Positions 27,854-39,593 are shown, numbered from the stretch's first letter. The stretch: DNA of 64,000 nt from Bacillus sp. FJAT-49736 (GCF_018343615.1 NZ_JAGYPI010000001.1:868001-932000); one strand, 5' to 3'. Notes: generated by a model not told the origin, from the letters alone. Program-made: numbers and translations.

Positions 27854-29416
27854 ATGCCACCAGTATTAGCAATCATCTCCATTTTGCTTGGCCTAATCGT
27901 TGGTGTAGTTGTTGGCTATTTTATTCGTAAGTCTTTTGCAGAAGCGAGAATAACAGGAGCTAAAAATGCCGCTGAGCAGATCATAGAAGATGCAAAGCGC
28001 GAAGCTGAAGCCTTGAAAAAAGAGGCTCTGTTGGAAGCAAAGGATGAAAATCATAAACTTCGTACTGATATTGAAAATGAACTTCGTGAACGAAGAAATG
28101 AATTGCAAAAACAAGAAAATCGATTATTGCAAAAGGAGGAGAACCTCGATCGTAAAGATGAATCACTTGATAAGCGTGAAACAACTCTAGAAAAGAAAGA
28201 GGACTCTCTGAATCAAAGACAACAACATATTGAAGAGATGGAAAGCAAAGTGGACGAGATGGTACAGACACAAAAAGCAGAACTAGAACGTATCTCTGGT
28301 CTTACCCGCGAAGAAGCGAAGGCGATTATCATAAAGAAAGTGGAAGATGAACTTTCACATGAAATAGCCATTATGGTCAAGGAAAGTGAAAATCGCGTGA
28401 AAGAGGAAGCGGATAAAAAGGCTAAGAGCATTCTCTCTCTTGCAATTCAGAGGTGTGCTGCTGAACATGTTGCCGAAACAACTGTATCAGTAGTCAATCT
28501 TCCAAACGATGAGATGAAGGGCAGAATTATCGGCCGTGAAGGGCGTAATATTCGAACATTAGAAACATTGACTGGAATTGATCTAATAATAGATGACACT
28601 CCTGAAGCTGTTATTCTTTCAGGATTCGATCCAATACGAAGAGAAACTGCAAGAATTGCACTTGAGAAACTAGTTCAAGACGGACGTATTCATCCTGCAC
28701 GAATTGAAGAAATGGTCGACAAGGCGAGACGCGAGGTGGATGAACATATCCGCGAAATAGGTGAACAAACAACATTTGAAGTTGATGTTCATGGACTCCA
28801 TCCAGATTTAATCAAAATTTTAGGACGTATGAAGTTCCGTACAAGCTATGGGCAAAATGTTCTAAAACATTCGATGGAGGTTGCACATCTATCAGGTATG
28901 CTAGCAGCAGAGCTTGGTGAAGATGAAAGACTAGCACGTCGAGCAGGCTTATTACATGATATTGGAAAAGCTGTGGATCATGAAGTGGAAGGCAGTCATG
29001 TTGAAATTGGTGTGGAATTAGCAACGAAGTATAAAGAACACCCTGTCGTTATTAACAGTATTGCTTCCCATCATGGAGATACAGAACCAACGTCCATCAT
29101 TTCCGTCTTGGTTGCAGCTGCGGATGCATTATCGGCAGCAAGACCAGGTGCACGTAGTGAAACACTTGAGAACTATATTCGACGCCTTGAAAAGTTAGAG
29201 GAAATTTCTGAATCGTATGAGGGTGTAGAAAAATCCTTTGCAATTCAAGCCGGAAGAGAAGTTCGCATTATGGTGAAGCCGGAACAAATTAATGATCTAG
29301 AAGCACACCGATTAGCTCGAGATATTCGAAAACGAATTGAAGGTGAGCTTGATTATCCAGGTCATATTAAGGTAACGGTAATACGTGAAACAAGAGCAGT
29401 AGAGTATGCCAAATAA
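27854..29416 (+). CDS. rny: Ribonuclease Y
   Basis: Membrane-anchored endoribonuclease that starts decay of many mRNAs, 520 residues. An N-terminal membrane helix (residues about 5-25) is followed by a long charged coiled coil (about 30-200), a KH RNA-binding domain ([19 protein letters not shown], about 217-235) and an HD domain with [12 protein letters not shown] near residue 370. ATG 27854 follows GGGGAGGTG. It has its own promoter and terminator. It acts with the YmcA/YlbF/YaaT proteins, one of which (YmcA) is also in this window. Confidence 0.97.
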   Translation: MPPVLAIISILLGLIVGVVVGYFIRKSFAEARITGAKNAAEQIIEDAKREAEALKKEALLEAKDENHKLRTDIENELRERRNELQKQENRLLQKEENLDRKDESLDKRETTLEKKEDSLNQRQQHIEEMESKVDEMVQTQKAELERISGLTREEAKAIIIKKVEDELSHEIAIMVKESENRVKEEADKKAKSILSLAIQRCAAEHVAETTVSVVNLPNDEMKGRIIGREGRNIRTLETLTGIDLIIDDTPEAVILSGFDPIRRETARIALEKLVQDGRIHPARIEEMVDKARREVDEHIREIGEQTTFEVDVHGLHPDLIKILGRMKFRTSYGQNVLKHSMEVAHLSGMLAAELGEDERLARRAGLLHDIGKAVDHEVEGSHVEIGVELATKYKEHPVVINSIASHHGDTEPTSIISVLVAAADALSAARPGARSETLENYIRRLEKLEEISESYEGVEKSFAIQAGREVRIMVKPEQINDLEAHRLARDIRKRIEGELDYPGHIKVTVIRETRAVEYAK

Positions 29417-29436
29417 TCTTCATAAAATCATTTTAG

Positions 29437-29464
29437 AAGCGGTGTGAATACACCGCTTTTCTTA
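29437..29464 (+). terminator. Intrinsic terminator after rny
   Basis: Stem AAGCGGTGT/ACACCGCTT with loop GAAT and tail TTCTT. Confidence 0.9.
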
Positions 29465-29550
29465 TTATCCAAATGAAAATTTCACTTTACGATGGAAATC
29501 TTATAAAATATAAAGGTAAAAAAACAATTGCATACTAGAAAGGGATACAA

Positions 29551-30348
29551 ATGAAAATATTGTTTATTGGAGATGTGGTCGGTTCACCCGGTCGTGATAT
29601 GGTGTCAGAATATTTACCGAAGTTAAAAGCGAAATATCGACCACAATTTACTATTATTAACGGTGAGAATGCTGCAGGCGGAAAAGGGATAACAGAAAAA
29701 ATCTACCGTCAGTTCCTTGAGAAAGGCGCTAATGTCATTACATTAGGAAATCATACTTGGGATAATAGAGAGATTTTTGAATTTATTCATGATGCGAAAT
29801 ATATGATAAGGCCAGCTAATTTTCCTGAAGGAACACCTGGAAAAGGTCTGGTTTTTGGAAATATCAATGGAGTCGAAATAGCGGTAATCAATTTGCAAGG
29901 CAGAACATTTTTGCCGCCTTTGGATGATCCTTTTAGGAAAGCGGATGAATTAGTTAATATTGCGAAAGCAAGAACAAATATCATTTTTGTTGATTTTCAT
30001 GCGGAAGCAACAAGCGAAAAGCAGGCAATGGGATGGTATTTGGATGGGAAAGTTTCTGTGGTAGTTGGAACTCATACACATGTTCAAACGGCGGATAATC
30101 GGATACTTCCTAATGGTACCGCTTATATTACAGATGTAGGAATGACGGGTCCATATGATGGTATTTTAGGTATGGACCGAGAAGTAGTAATGAAAAGATT
30201 TCTTACCAGCCTTCCTGTACGATTTGAAGTGCCTAAAACGGGGAGAAACCAGTTAAGCGCATGTATTATTGAAATTGATTCCAATACAGGTAAATCAAAA
30301 AAAATCGATACTATTTTGATTAATGAAGATCACCCTTTCTATTCTTAA
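29551..30348 (+). CDS. ymdB: Metallophosphoesterase/phosphodiesterase YmdB
   Basis: A 265-residue calcineurin-like enzyme. In B. subtilis YmdB hydrolyses cyclic nucleotides and affects biofilm and motility decisions, partly through RNase Y. Metal-binding motifs are FIGDVVGSPGRD (N-terminus), NGENAAGGKG, GNHTWDN, VDFHAEATSEK and GTHTHVQTAD, all present. Its location after rny and before spoVS is the usual one. Confidence 0.94.
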   Translation: MKILFIGDVVGSPGRDMVSEYLPKLKAKYRPQFTIINGENAAGGKGITEKIYRQFLEKGANVITLGNHTWDNREIFEFIHDAKYMIRPANFPEGTPGKGLVFGNINGVEIAVINLQGRTFLPPLDDPFRKADELVNIAKARTNIIFVDFHAEATSEKQAMGWYLDGKVSVVVGTHTHVQTADNRILPNGTAYITDVGMTGPYDGILGMDREVVMKRFLTSLPVRFEVPKTGRNQLSACIIEIDSNTGKSKKIDTILINEDHPFYS

Positions 30349-30399
30349 TAATAAGTTTCTTTTCCTCTTTTTTTAGGGCAAGCCGGAATACTATTGCTT

Positions 30400-30429
30400 C
30401 CAGGTGAATATAGTAGAAATGGAATGATT
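30400..30429 (+). promoter_or_regulatory. Possible sigma-H promoter of spoVS
   Basis: CCAGGTGAA and ATGGAATGA lie about 10 bases apart, similar to the sigma-H pattern (AGGA-like minus-35, GAAT minus-10), 64 bases before spoVS, which is a sigma-H gene in B. subtilis. Weak match by eye. Confidence 0.35.
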
Positions 30430-30491
30430 ATACCAGGATGGTTCACTCTGAATGGGCATTCGGTATTGGGAAATAACAAGGAGGAGAAGAA

Positions 30492-30752
30492 ATGGAGATA
30501 TTAAAAGTTTCAGCAAAATCCAATCCTAACTCTGTAGCTGGTGCACTTGCCGGTGTTCTTCGTGAGAGAGGTGGCGCAGAAATTCAAGCTATTGGAGCGG
30601 GAGCATTAAATCAGGCAGTGAAAGCAGTTGCTATTGCAAGGGGATTCGTTGCACCAAGTGGTGTCGATCTAATTTGTATTCCAGCTTTTACGGACATACA
30701 AATTGAAGGGGAAGAAAGAACAGCAATCAAATTAATTGTTGAACCAAGATAA
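30492..30752 (+). CDS. spoVS: Stage V sporulation protein S
   Basis: An 86-residue Alba-like/SpoVS protein, highly conserved in endospore formers and needed for passage beyond stage V and for proper coat assembly. The sequence MEILKVSAKSNPNSVAG with the later GFVAPSGVDLICIPAF is characteristic. ATG 30492 follows AAGGAGGAG. The tdh-kbl genes that follow it in B. subtilis are absent here; miaB is next. Confidence 0.97.
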   Translation: MEILKVSAKSNPNSVAGALAGVLRERGGAEIQAIGAGALNQAVKAVAIARGFVAPSGVDLICIPAFTDIQIEGEERTAIKLIVEPR

Positions 30753-30799
30753 ATATAACGCGGAAAAATGCATCAATTCCATAACATAAAAAATCCATT

Positions 30800-30838
30800 C
30801 CTGATTGCGGCTATTATGCAATCAGGTTTATTTTTGCT
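30800..30838 (+). terminator. Intrinsic terminator after spoVS
   Basis: Stem CCTGATTGC/GCAATCAGG with a 9-base loop, then TTTATTTTT. Confidence 0.85.
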
Positions 30839-31032
30839 TCCATCCGTTATTAGTATTGTCATATTGAATGAACAACTTTCGACAATTGTTTGAGACTATT
30901 GTATTCAACCCTAAAAGGCTTTATACTAAAATAATGTGTATAATAGTATTTATTATTGGGAACCTGTGAAAATTTAGTATAAAATAGATTGAATTCATTC
31001 TTGTTTTTGTGTAACGAAGAAAGGAGATTCTT

Positions 31033-32577
31033 ATGAACGAGAAACAGCGTTTAGAAGGACAACAAGTTAGCACGGCTAATCCAGCGGACAAAAAATCCGA
31101 AAAGGATTACAGCAAATACTTTCAATCCGTTTATATTCCTCCAAATTTGAAGGAAGCAAGAAAACGTGGTCGTGAGGAAGTAAAATATCATAATGATTTT
31201 CAAATTGATGAAGAATTTCAAGGAATGGGAAACGGCCGGAAATTCTATATTCGCACATATGGCTGCCAAATGAATGAGCATGATACAGAAGTAATGGCTG
31301 GTATCTTTTTGCAGCTTGGTTATGAGCCTACTGATACCGTAGAAGATGCGAATGTAATTCTGCTTAATACATGTGCGATCCGAGAAAATGCTGAAAACAA
31401 GGTTTTCGGTGAGATTGGCCACTTAAAGCCACTTAAACTGGAAAAGCCTGATTTATTAATTGGTGTTTGCGGATGTATGTCCCAAGAAGAATCTGTAGTT
31501 AATAAAATTCTTGAAAAACATCATCATGTCGATATGATCTTCGGGACACATAATATTCATCGCCTTCCACATATTTTAAAAGAAGCGTATATGTCTAAAG
31601 CCATGGTAGTGGAAGTTTGGTCAAAAGAAGGAGACGTAATTGAAAATCTTCCGAAAGTCCGAAAAGGAAGCATTAAAGCATGGGTAAACATTATGTACGG
31701 TTGCGATAAGTTCTGTACGTATTGCATCGTTCCTTATACGCGCGGAAAGGAAAGAAGCCGCAGACCGGAGGATATTATTCAAGAGGTTAGACATCTTGCG
31801 TCAATTGGATATAAGGAAATTACCCTTCTTGGTCAAAACGTTAATGCTTACGGTAAGGATTTCGAGGATATCGAATATGGTCTAGGAGATCTCATGGATG
31901 ATATCAGAAAGATAGATATTCCACGAATCCGCTTTACCACAAGTCATCCACGCGACTTTGACGATCGTTTGATTGAGGTATTAGCGAAAAAAGGTAACTT
32001 AGTGGAACATATCCATCTTCCTGTTCAATCAGGTTCTAGTGATATTTTGAAAATTATGGGCCGTAAATATACAAGAGAACGTTATCTTGAATTAGTAGGG
32101 AAAATTAAAAAGGCGATTCCAGAAGTAGCCCTTTCAACGGATATCATTGTTGGTTTCCCTAATGAAACAGATGAACAATTTGAAGAAACACTTTCTTTAT
32201 ATAAAGAAGTTGGGTTTGAAATGGCGTATACTTTCATCTACTCTCCACGCGAAGGTACACCTGCAGCAAAAATGCAGGATAATATTCCTATGGATGTAAA
32301 GAAAGAACGTCTCCAACGATTAAATGATGTTGTAAACGATCTCTCCCGTAAAGCCTTAGAGAAATATAAAGGACAGACAGTAGAAGTACTTGTAGAAGGC
32401 GAAAGTAAAAACAATCCGGATGTTTTAGCAGGCTATACTAGAAAAAATAAGCTTGTAAACTTTAAAGGACCAAAATCAGCGATTGGAAAACTTGTACAAG
32501 TAAAAATTACAGAAGCGAAAACTTGGTCCTTAAATGGAGAAATGGTGGAAGAACTAGAAGTTGCCGAGGTGAACTAA
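31033..32577 (+). CDS. miaB: tRNA-2-methylthio-N6-dimethylallyladenosine synthase MiaB
   Basis: Radical-SAM methylthiotransferase modifying A37 of tRNA, 514 residues. The N-terminal MTTase domain has cysteines in [18 protein letters not shown] and GVCGCMSQ for one iron-sulfur cluster; the radical-SAM CxxxCxxC motif is in [17 protein letters not shown] near residue 225; a TRAM domain closes the protein ([12 protein letters not shown]). It acts on the product of MiaA, encoded 12 kb downstream. ymcA begins 3 bases after its stop. Confidence 0.96.
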   Translation: MNEKQRLEGQQVSTANPADKKSEKDYSKYFQSVYIPPNLKEARKRGREEVKYHNDFQIDEEFQGMGNGRKFYIRTYGCQMNEHDTEVMAGIFLQLGYEPTDTVEDANVILLNTCAIRENAENKVFGEIGHLKPLKLEKPDLLIGVCGCMSQEESVVNKILEKHHHVDMIFGTHNIHRLPHILKEAYMSKAMVVEVWSKEGDVIENLPKVRKGSIKAWVNIMYGCDKFCTYCIVPYTRGKERSRRPEDIIQEVRHLASIGYKEITLLGQNVNAYGKDFEDIEYGLGDLMDDIRKIDIPRIRFTTSHPRDFDDRLIEVLAKKGNLVEHIHLPVQSGSSDILKIMGRKYTRERYLELVGKIKKAIPEVALSTDIIVGFPNETDEQFEETLSLYKEVGFEMAYTFIYSPREGTPAAKMQDNIPMDVKKERLQRLNDVVNDLSRKALEKYKGQTVEVLVEGESKNNPDVLAGYTRKNKLVNFKGPKSAIGKLVQVKITEAKTWSLNGEMVEELEVAEVN

Positions 32578-32579
32578 TA

Positions 32580-33011
32580 ATGAAAAAATATACAAAAGAT
32601 GATATTGTATCACGTGCTACAGAGCTTGCAAAAATGATATCCGAAACAGAGGAAGTTGATTTTTTTAAGCGGGCAGAAGCACAAATCAATGAAAACCAAA
32701 AAGTACGGGAAATGATTGCAAGTATTAAAAGCTTGCAGAAACAAGCCGTTAATTTTCAGCATTACGGAAAAACGGAAGCTCTTAAAATGGTAGAAGCTAA
32801 AATTGAAAAGATCGAGGAAGAATTGGATGGAATTCCAATCGTGCAAGAGTTCAAGCAATCACAAACGGATGTAAATGACTTGCTTCAAATTGTAGCTTCA
32901 ACTATTTCTAATACGGTGACGGATGAAATAATCATGTCAACCGGTGGAGATCTTCTTCGTGGCGAAACAGGATCAAAAGTAAAAAATAGTACTCCAGGCA
33001 GCTGTGACTAA
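32580..33011 (+). CDS. ymcA: RicA/YmcA family regulator of mRNA processing
   Basis: A 143-residue helical protein, YmcA (RicA), part of the RicA-RicF-RicT complex that directs RNase Y and affects biofilm, competence and sporulation in B. subtilis. The start is ATG 32580 (MKKYTKDDIVSRATELAKM) after GAGGTG in the end of miaB; the upstream in-frame ORF start at 32523 lies inside miaB. The C-terminus ends in GSCD, the only Cys seen; relatives bind iron-sulfur clusters with the partner proteins. Confidence 0.92.
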   Translation: MKKYTKDDIVSRATELAKMISETEEVDFFKRAEAQINENQKVREMIASIKSLQKQAVNFQHYGKTEALKMVEAKIEKIEEELDGIPIVQEFKQSQTDVNDLLQIVASTISNTVTDEIIMSTGGDLLRGETGSKVKNSTPGSCD

Positions 33012-33019
33012 TGCATATG

Positions 33020-33057
33020 AGACCATTATCTTATTTTAAGATAATGGTCTTTTTTAT
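33020..33057 (+). terminator. Intrinsic terminator after ymcA
   Basis: Stem AGACCATTATCTTA/TAAGATAATGGTCT (14 bp) with a TTT loop and T tail. Confidence 0.95.
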
Positions 33058-33060
33058 TTT

Positions 33061-33582
33061 TATGTCTTGTCATTATTTTGGGTTCATAATTGCTTAATAC
33101 GTCAAAAATTCCATCTGAAATAGGGAATATTACCAGTCCAAATACATTTTAATGAATATTGTAATAATATGAGCGGTCACCTTTTTAAATATTTCCTGAT
33201 GGGTACCATATATTGTGTTTTTTTTGCGCCACTCTTACTCCTCTCTATGTATTTGATCTTCTTAATATAATTGTATAACAAAATACAAATGGTTAGATTT
33301 CTAAGACCAAGCGTTAATCTAATGCAAGAAAGTATTCTGAATTTAAAAGGTTTATGTTACATGCATCAACGTTAGTAATCGCCTAGAACACAAAACCCAC
33401 CTTTACATATAATGAATTAACCCATAAATAGTTACTGTTTTCAATGTTGCACATAGTACTGAGATTCCTCCAAATAGGAGAATACAGTACTGTAGCTTCC
33501 GTAGTGAACGCAAAAATATTGGCACACTAGTCTATAGGCATGCATAGGATGAATTGAAAATAAATGAGGAGGGTTCGCTCGA
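33061..33582 (+). other. Gene-free gap before cotE
   Basis: About 520 AT-rich bases with no convincing ORF on either strand. Near its end, GGCACACT and GCATAGGATG (about 33521-33552) resemble a sigma-K promoter (AC ... CATAnnnTA) and would fit the late promoter of cotE; this is a weak reading. No part of the R1-R4 repeat family is recognised in it. Confidence 0.4.
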
Positions 33583-34122
33583 ATGGCAGAATATAGAGAA
33601 ATAATAACGAAAGCGGTCGTAGCGAAGGGACGCAAATTTACACAGTCCAATCATACGATCACACCGCCGCATCATCCATCGAGCATATTAGGTTGCTGGA
33701 TTATAAACCATCGGTATGAAGCAAAAAAAGTAGACAAAAGAGTCGAAATTAATGGTTCATACGAAATAAATGTCTGGTATTCCCATGGTAACAATACAAA
33801 AACATCTGTTGTTACAGAAAAAGTGGAATATACGGATGTTGTAAAGCTAAGCTATCGTGACCCAGATTGCTTAGACGATAAAGAAGTAGTTGCCCGCGTC
33901 CTTCAGCAACCTAATTGTGTCGAAGCAGTAATATCGCCAAATGGAAATAAAATCATTGTAAATGTAGAAAGAGAGTTCCTCGTCGAGGTCATCGGTGAAA
34001 CAAAGGTATGTGTTGCTATCCATCCAGATGGCTGTGACTGTGATGACGAGTGGGAAGAAGAACTTGATGAAGAGTTTGAAGAACTAGATCCGGACTTTTT
34101 GGTAGGATCGGAGGAAGAATAA
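33583..34122 (+). CDS. cotE: Spore coat morphogenetic protein CotE
   Basis: Outer-coat morphogenetic protein, 179 residues, that assembles around the forespore and recruits outer coat proteins. The sequence [19 protein letters not shown] and the very acidic C-terminus ([19 protein letters not shown]) are diagnostic. ATG 33583 follows GAGGAGGG with a suitable spacer. It lies between ymcA and mutS, as in B. subtilis, and is closed by a terminator. Expression in B. subtilis is by sigma-E and sigma-K. Confidence 0.97.
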   Translation: MAEYREIITKAVVAKGRKFTQSNHTITPPHHPSSILGCWIINHRYEAKKVDKRVEINGSYEINVWYSHGNNTKTSVVTEKVEYTDVVKLSYRDPDCLDDKEVVARVLQQPNCVEAVISPNGNKIIVNVEREFLVEVIGETKVCVAIHPDGCDCDDEWEEELDEEFEELDPDFLVGSEEE

Positions 34123-34124
34123 CG

Positions 34125-34153
34125 ACTAGGAAGATAGCTTCCTAGTTTTTCTT
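34125..34153 (+). terminator. Intrinsic terminator after cotE
   Basis: Stem ACTAGGAAG/CTTCCTAGT with loop ATAG and T tail. Confidence 0.92.
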
Positions 34154-34157
34154 TTGC

Positions 34158-34327
34158 AAAGGCTCTTTTCTTAAACTTTTGTGTCCTTTTCAGACAAAAA
34201 TCTTAATATAGCCATGGTTTGCAATCCTGGAGGAAAACCCTTTTTTTAGAAAAGATGCCCTTGCTAAGACTATATTAGGAATTATAACAATATACGAAAA
34301 ACAACATTTTATACGAAAACAGCTTTT
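34158..34327 (+). repeat. Dispersed MITE-like element, copy R2
   Basis: A 170-base element running from AAAGGCTCTTTTCTTAAAC to ATACGAAAACAGCTTTT. Its ends are imperfect inverted repeats (AAGGCTnTTTTC/GAAAACAGCCTT type). Internal blocks GAAAAGATGCCC, CTATATTAGGAATTATAAC and CAATATACGAAAAACAAC line up with R3 at 41347. There is no ORF inside. It fills half of the cotE-VOC gap; the remainder (34328-34473) is AT-rich and holds only the ribosome site of the next gene. Confidence 0.75.
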
Positions 34328-34473
34328 AAATAGACTTCTACATATAACTAATGTATAGAAAACTGCTCAGATTATTCGTTTTTCTTATAGTTATCCATAA
34401 TAATATTGTATAAGTATTTTTGGATGAAAATATATACAATAGAGGTGTAAATTATCAGAAGGGGATGTTCTAA

Positions 34474-34848
34474 ATGTCTTTCGTGTTTCATGGTATTGAT
34501 CATATTCAATTAGCTGCGCCTAAAGGCTGTGAAGAACAAGCTAGACAGTTTTTCGCTACTATTTTAGGTTTATCTGAGATTCCAAAGCCTGAAAATCTAA
34601 GAGCAAGAGGTGGCTGTTGGTTTAAATGCGGTAATCAGGAAATTCATATCGGGGTGGAAGAAGATTTTAAACCGGCAAAAAAAGCACATCCAGGATTGAT
34701 TGTTACAAATATAGAGGAATTGAAGGCTACATTAAACAAGCATCAAATAGACTGGAAGGAAGAACCGAAAATTGAAGGCAGAAGCCGTATACATGTGTCA
34801 GATCCATTCGGAAATAGGATGGAATTTCTTGAATTTTTCAATGAATAG
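34474..34848 (+). CDS. VOC-family (glyoxalase/dioxygenase-like) protein
   Basis: A 124-residue single-chain vicinal-oxygen-chelate fold protein. The opening FHGIDHIQLAAPKGCEEQAR has the first metal His, and the end has RIHVSDPFGNRMEFLEF with the Glu ligand. The start has AAGGGG upstream. It has its own terminator. The substrate (glyoxalase I-like, fosfomycin-type or other) cannot be told from sequence. It is not part of the cotE-mutS order in B. subtilis, and with R2 at its 5' side this looks like a local insertion. Confidence 0.85.
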   Translation: MSFVFHGIDHIQLAAPKGCEEQARQFFATILGLSEIPKPENLRARGGCWFKCGNQEIHIGVEEDFKPAKKAHPGLIVTNIEELKATLNKHQIDWKEEPKIEGRSRIHVSDPFGNRMEFLEFFNE

Positions 34849-34853
34849 AAATC

Positions 34854-34879
34854 AGGGTGGTTAATACCACTCTTTTTTA
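34854..34879 (+). terminator. Intrinsic terminator after VOC gene
   Basis: Arms AGGGTGGT and ACCACTCT (one mismatch) with a short loop and TTTTT tail. Confidence 0.75.
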
Positions 34880-34983
34880 TATCTTTTTATAAATCCAAAT
34901 ATTAGATTTCATGAAGTAATAGAGGGGTTTATGATATAATAATGTTTATCTAAAGATGTCGAACGGAAAGGAATTTGGTAGGA

Positions 34984-37563
34984 ATGAGTCAATACACCCC
35001 GATGATTCTTCAATATTTGCAAGTGAAGGCAGAATATCAAGATGCCTTTTTATTTTTTCGCTTAGGTGATTTCTATGAAATGTTTTTCGAGGATGCTGTT
35101 AAAGCATCACAAGAATTAGAGATTACGTTAACGAGTCGAGATGGAGGCGGATCGGAAAGGATTCCGATGTGCGGTGTCCCATATCACTCTGCTCCCAATT
35201 ATATAGAACAATTAGTGGACAAAGGATATAAAGTAGCGATATGTGAACAGGTGGAAGATCCTAAAACAGCAAAGGGTGTTGTAAAGAGGGAAGTAGTTCA
35301 GCTAATCACTCCAGGTACCGTGATGGAGGGAAAAGGCATTGCTGAAAAGGAAAATAATTATATCGCTTCTATCACTGTATTTGAAAATGAAACCTACGGG
35401 TTAACCTATATTGACCTGTCCACCGGAGAGGGCAAAGTAACTTCCATTAACTCATATGAACATGTTGTAAATGAGCTTTCCATTCTTAGTGCCAGGGAAG
35501 TAGTTGTTGCTGATTCATTCAAGGAACTGTATGTGAAACAATTAAAAGAGCGAAATAACATGACTATTTCCTTTGAAAATAATACTCAGTGGAAACCGGA
35601 GTTTTCCAGATTACTAGAGAATGTGGAAACAGAGGAGCTAAAGCAGGCAGTTATACGCCTTTTAAATTATTTACACAGGACTCAAAAGCGAAGTCTAGAT
35701 CACTTACAGGCTGTAACTAAATTCGATCTTCATCAATATATGAAAATAGATTATTATTCAAAGCGAAATCTAGAATTAACAGAAACGATTCGTTCAAAAG
35801 GGAAAAAAGGTTCTTTATTATGGCTACTCGATGAAACCATGACTGCTATGGGCGGACGACTATTAAAGCATTGGATTGACCGTCCGTTAATCGAGCAAAA
35901 GGAAATAGAAAGAAGACATGCTTTAGTAGAAATTTTTATGGAGCGTTTTTTCGAACGACAGGAATTAAGAGAACGCTTGAAGGAAGTATATGATATAGAA
36001 AGACTTGCTGGGAGAGTTGCGTTTGGAAATGTGAACGCTAGAGATTTAGTTCAATTAAAATATTCTCTGCAGCAAGTGCCAGCCATACATTCCATTTTAG
36101 AACAGCTTCATGATGACGAAGCATTGCAATTATCAACGCGATTAGACCCTTGTGAGGATCTTACGGATCTTCTTGAAAGAGCCATTCTAGAAAATCCTCC
36201 AATTTCTGTGAAGGAAGGAGGTATGATTCAACAAGGGTATAATGAAGAGTTGGATCGATACCGTGATGCAAGTCGAAATGGAAAGACATGGCTTGCCCAG
36301 CTGGAGCAGGAGGAACGAAATCGGACTGGAATAAAATCTTTGAAAATCGGATATAATCGTGTGTTTGGCTATTATATTGAAGTAACCAAATCTAATTTGC
36401 ATTTATTAGTGGAAGGCCGTTATGAAAGAAAGCAAACATTGGCAAATGCAGAAAGATTTATTACGCCAGAATTAAAAGAAAAGGAAGCTCTTATTTTACA
36501 AGCTGAAGAGAAAAGCGTCGATTTAGAATATGAATTATTTTTACAGCTTCGTGAAATGGTGAAAGACTATATACCGCGCTTACAAAGCCTAGCAGGGATC
36601 ATTAGTGAAATAGATGTATTGCAGTGCTTTGCAACCGTCAGTGAAACAAGACATTATGTTAAGCCAGTCTTCAACCAAGAGCGGAAAATTATCATTAAAG
36701 ACGGAAGGCATCCTGTTGTCGAAAAAGTCATGGATGCACTGGAATATGTGCCAAATGATTGCTATATGGACAGTGAAAGGGAAATGCTCTTAATTACAGG
36801 ACCAAATATGTCCGGTAAAAGCACATACATGAGGCAGATCGCCTTAACATCGGTTCTTGCCCAAATAGGATGCTTCGTACCAGCACGAGAAGCCGTACTG
36901 CCTATCTTCGATCAAGTATTTACAAGAATTGGCGCTGCAGACGATTTAATCTCAGGTCAAAGCACCTTTATGGTAGAAATGCTGGAAGCCAAAAATGCCA
37001 TTATGAATGCAACGGAAAACAGTCTGATTTTATTTGATGAAATAGGAAGAGGGACTTCAACCTATGATGGAATGGCCCTTGCTCAGGCGATTATAGAATA
37101 TATACACAATCGTATTAATGCAAAAACATTATTCTCTACTCATTATCATGAGCTTACGGTTTTGGAGGAAGAGTTATTACAGCTTAAAAATGTTCATGTT
37201 AGTGCGATGGAGCAGAACGGAAAGGTTGTCTTTTTGCACAAAATAAAAGAAGGACCTGCAGATAAAAGCTATGGTATTCACGTGGCGGAATTGGCAGAGC
37301 TGCCAAGTGAATTAATTGTAAGAGCAAATGAAATCTTGGCCGAATTGGAAAAGGATTCAAAGGAAGTGGAAGTTCCTAAAAAGATGAAGGAACCGCAATT
37401 GCAGCTTTCCTTCTTTGATGAACCGCAAGTGAAGACGAAGCTAGAACCACTCCAAAAGGAAATGAAGATAATGGAAGAACTCAAAAATATAAATATATTG
37501 GAATTAAATCCTTTGCAAGCAATGAACGTTCTATACGAATTACAGAGGAAATTGAAAGGTTAG
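34984..37563 (+). CDS. mutS: DNA mismatch repair protein MutS
   Basis: Mismatch recognition ATPase. ATG 34984 gives 859 residues, matching B. subtilis MutS (858); a TTG at 34975 is too close to the GAAAGGA ribosome site. The mismatch-contact motif is in [15 protein letters not shown] (about residues 22-36), with the Phe and Glu that probe the DNA, and the ATPase has GPNMSGKST and [12 protein letters not shown]. The C-terminus has the beta-clamp-binding-type QLSFF. mutL starts 12 bases later. Confidence 0.97.
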   Translation: MSQYTPMILQYLQVKAEYQDAFLFFRLGDFYEMFFEDAVKASQELEITLTSRDGGGSERIPMCGVPYHSAPNYIEQLVDKGYKVAICEQVEDPKTAKGVVKREVVQLITPGTVMEGKGIAEKENNYIASITVFENETYGLTYIDLSTGEGKVTSINSYEHVVNELSILSAREVVVADSFKELYVKQLKERNNMTISFENNTQWKPEFSRLLENVETEELKQAVIRLLNYLHRTQKRSLDHLQAVTKFDLHQYMKIDYYSKRNLELTETIRSKGKKGSLLWLLDETMTAMGGRLLKHWIDRPLIEQKEIERRHALVEIFMERFFERQELRERLKEVYDIERLAGRVAFGNVNARDLVQLKYSLQQVPAIHSILEQLHDDEALQLSTRLDPCEDLTDLLERAILENPPISVKEGGMIQQGYNEELDRYRDASRNGKTWLAQLEQEERNRTGIKSLKIGYNRVFGYYIEVTKSNLHLLVEGRYERKQTLANAERFITPELKEKEALILQAEEKSVDLEYELFLQLREMVKDYIPRLQSLAGIISEIDVLQCFATVSETRHYVKPVFNQERKIIIKDGRHPVVEKVMDALEYVPNDCYMDSEREMLLITGPNMSGKSTYMRQIALTSVLAQIGCFVPAREAVLPIFDQVFTRIGAADDLISGQSTFMVEMLEAKNAIMNATENSLILFDEIGRGTSTYDGMALAQAIIEYIHNRINAKTLFSTHYHELTVLEEELLQLKNVHVSAMEQNGKVVFLHKIKEGPADKSYGIHVAELAELPSELIVRANEILAELEKDSKEVEVPKKMKEPQLQLSFFDEPQVKTKLEPLQKEMKIMEELKNINILELNPLQAMNVLYELQRKLKG

Positions 37564-37575
37564 GCGGTGTTACCT

Positions 37576-39474
37576 TTGGGTAAAATCATTCAGCTTGATG
37601 ATATTCTTTCCAATAAGATTGCGGCAGGAGAGGTGGTAGAAAGACCGGCCTCCGTTGTAAAGGAGCTTGTCGAAAATGCTATAGATGCTGGCAGTACCAT
37701 CGTCGAAATAGAAATTGAGGAAGCGGGACTTGGAAAGATTCGCATTATCGATAATGGATCAGGAATTGAAGAGGATGATATGCTAATTGCTTTCCAACGA
37801 CATGCGACTAGTAAAATTAAGGATGAAAATGATCTTTTCCGCATTCGAACATTAGGGTTTAGGGGAGAGGCATTACCAAGTATCGCTTCTGTATCTCATC
37901 TTGAAATGACATCTTCAACCGGAAATGGTTCTGGTACAAAAGTAACGATCGAGGGTGGGCATGTAATAAATCATGAGAAAAGCTCCGGGAGAAAAGGCAC
38001 GGATATTTCGGTAACTGACCTATTCTTTAATACACCTGCACGATTAAAATATTTAAAAACGATCCATACAGAGCTTGGTAATATCACCGATGTTGTAAAT
38101 CGTTTGGCTCTTGCCCATCCAGAAGTATCGATCCGCTTGCGGCATAATGAGCGTCTTCTGTTGCAAACGAATGGAAATGGCGATGTTCGTCAAGTTTTAG
38201 CCGCTATTTATGGAATGAATATAGCGAAACAAATGATTCCCATTTCTGCTGGTTCACTTGATTTTAAAATAAACGGTTATATTTCCATGCCAGAAGTAAC
38301 GAGAGCTTCGCGGAATTATATTTCCACGATGATAAATGGGCGCTTTATTAAAAATTATTCATTAGTAAAAGCTATTCAGGAGGGGTATCATACTCTTCTT
38401 CCTATTGGCCGGTACCCTATCATTCTTTTAAATGTAGAGATGGATCCTATTTTAGTGGATGTGAATGTTCATCCGGCTAAATTGGAGGTAAGGCTTAGTA
38501 AGGAACAAGAATTAAATGAACTTGTAACAAATACAATTAAAGAAGCGTTTAAAGATAAAGTACTGATTCCTACAGGTAATTTGCATTCAAAGGAAAAAGA
38601 AACAGCACCGGTTCAAACCTCCCTGCAGTTGGATCATTTACCTGATGTAACTCGGCCTGTTCAAGCAATTTATAAGCGAGAGTCTATTCCTTTTCAACAA
38701 ACAAAGGAAGAAATCTTACCTTTAGAGGAAATGAAAAAAGTGTTTCATTTAGAGGATGGGGAGCCGAAGCATGAAGCAAATGCTTTGAAGGAGGATGCCA
38801 TTTTTCCGGAAGTAATTCTTGAAAAGTCTGATGACATGGATAGCAGTTACCCGGAAATTGCAGAAGAAGAGGTAACAGAAATAACATCAAGTAGGATCCC
38901 GCCGTTATATCCAATTGGACAAATGCATGGAACGTATATTTTTGCTCAAAATGATAAAGGGCTCTATATAATTGACCAACATGCAGCTCAGGAAAGGATT
39001 AAATATGAATATTTCAGGGAAAAGGTCGGCAGGGTAGAGAAACAGCTTCAGGATATGCTAGTACCGATTACTTTCGAATATTCAACGGATGAATGCATCA
39101 AAATCCAAGAAAATATGGATGAACTGGCTTCTGTTGGTGTTTTTATGGAGCCATTTGGTCATAATAGCTTTATTGTTCGTTCCCATCCAGTGTGGTTTCC
39201 TAAAGGAGAAGAAAAGGAAATAATTGAAGACATGGTAGAACAGCTATTGTCGATGAAAAAAGTAGATGTTAAAAAACTTCGGGAGGAAGCGGCAATTATG
39301 ATGAGTTGCAAGGATTCCATTAAAGCAAATCACTTTTTGCGAAATGATGAGATTCAAGCATTGCTCGATTCATTGCGTCAAGCCTCCGACCCATTTACCT
39401 GTCCACATGGACGTCCAATCATTATTCATTACAGTGTATATGAAATGGAAAAAATGTTTAAGCGTGTAATGTAG
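37576..39474 (+). CDS. mutL: DNA mismatch repair protein MutL
   Basis: Mismatch-repair ATPase and endonuclease. TTG 37576 ([19 protein letters not shown]) sits 6 bases after AGGCGGTG and is my preferred start; GTG 37567 adds three residues. Length is about 632 residues. GHKL ATPase motifs ENAIDAG, DNGSGI and [13 protein letters not shown] are in the first 120 residues. The C-terminal endonuclease motif [12 protein letters not shown] and the CPHGRP metal-site segment are present, so it is an active-type MutL. A terminator follows. Confidence 0.97.
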   Translation: MGKIIQLDDILSNKIAAGEVVERPASVVKELVENAIDAGSTIVEIEIEEAGLGKIRIIDNGSGIEEDDMLIAFQRHATSKIKDENDLFRIRTLGFRGEALPSIASVSHLEMTSSTGNGSGTKVTIEGGHVINHEKSSGRKGTDISVTDLFFNTPARLKYLKTIHTELGNITDVVNRLALAHPEVSIRLRHNERLLLQTNGNGDVRQVLAAIYGMNIAKQMIPISAGSLDFKINGYISMPEVTRASRNYISTMINGRFIKNYSLVKAIQEGYHTLLPIGRYPIILLNVEMDPILVDVNVHPAKLEVRLSKEQELNELVTNTIKEAFKDKVLIPTGNLHSKEKETAPVQTSLQLDHLPDVTRPVQAIYKRESIPFQQTKEEILPLEEMKKVFHLEDGEPKHEANALKEDAIFPEVILEKSDDMDSSYPEIAEEEVTEITSSRIPPLYPIGQMHGTYIFAQNDKGLYIIDQHAAQERIKYEYFREKVGRVEKQLQDMLVPITFEYSTDECIKIQENMDELASVGVFMEPFGHNSFIVRSHPVWFPKGEEKEIIEDMVEQLLSMKKVDVKKLREEAAIMMSCKDSIKANHFLRNDEIQALLDSLRQASDPFTCPHGRPIIIHYSVYEMEKMFKRVM

Positions 39475-39477
39475 AAT

Positions 39478-39526
39478 AAATAGTTAAAATCGGTTAGTAA
39501 TAGCCCTTTTTAACTATTTTTTTTGT
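39478..39526 (+). terminator. Intrinsic terminator after mutL
   Basis: Stem AAATAGTTAAAA/TTTTAACTATTT with an 18-base loop and a run of T. Confidence 0.75.
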
Positions 39527-39593
39527 GGAAATGTCATTTGTCTTTTGGAAAAACCGATTGTAAAATAAAAAATCGTATCAATTAAGTTTTAAA

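Noticed and set aside
30876-30896. AACAACTTTCGACAATTGTTT before miaB as an operator
   Set aside because: It resembles a partial inverted repeat and a partial 0A box, but no second copy or clear promoter supports it.
33441-33650. Minus-strand ORF of 69 codons in the gap before cotE
   Set aside because: It overlaps the cotE start and ribosome site, and shows no family likeness or ribosome site of its own.
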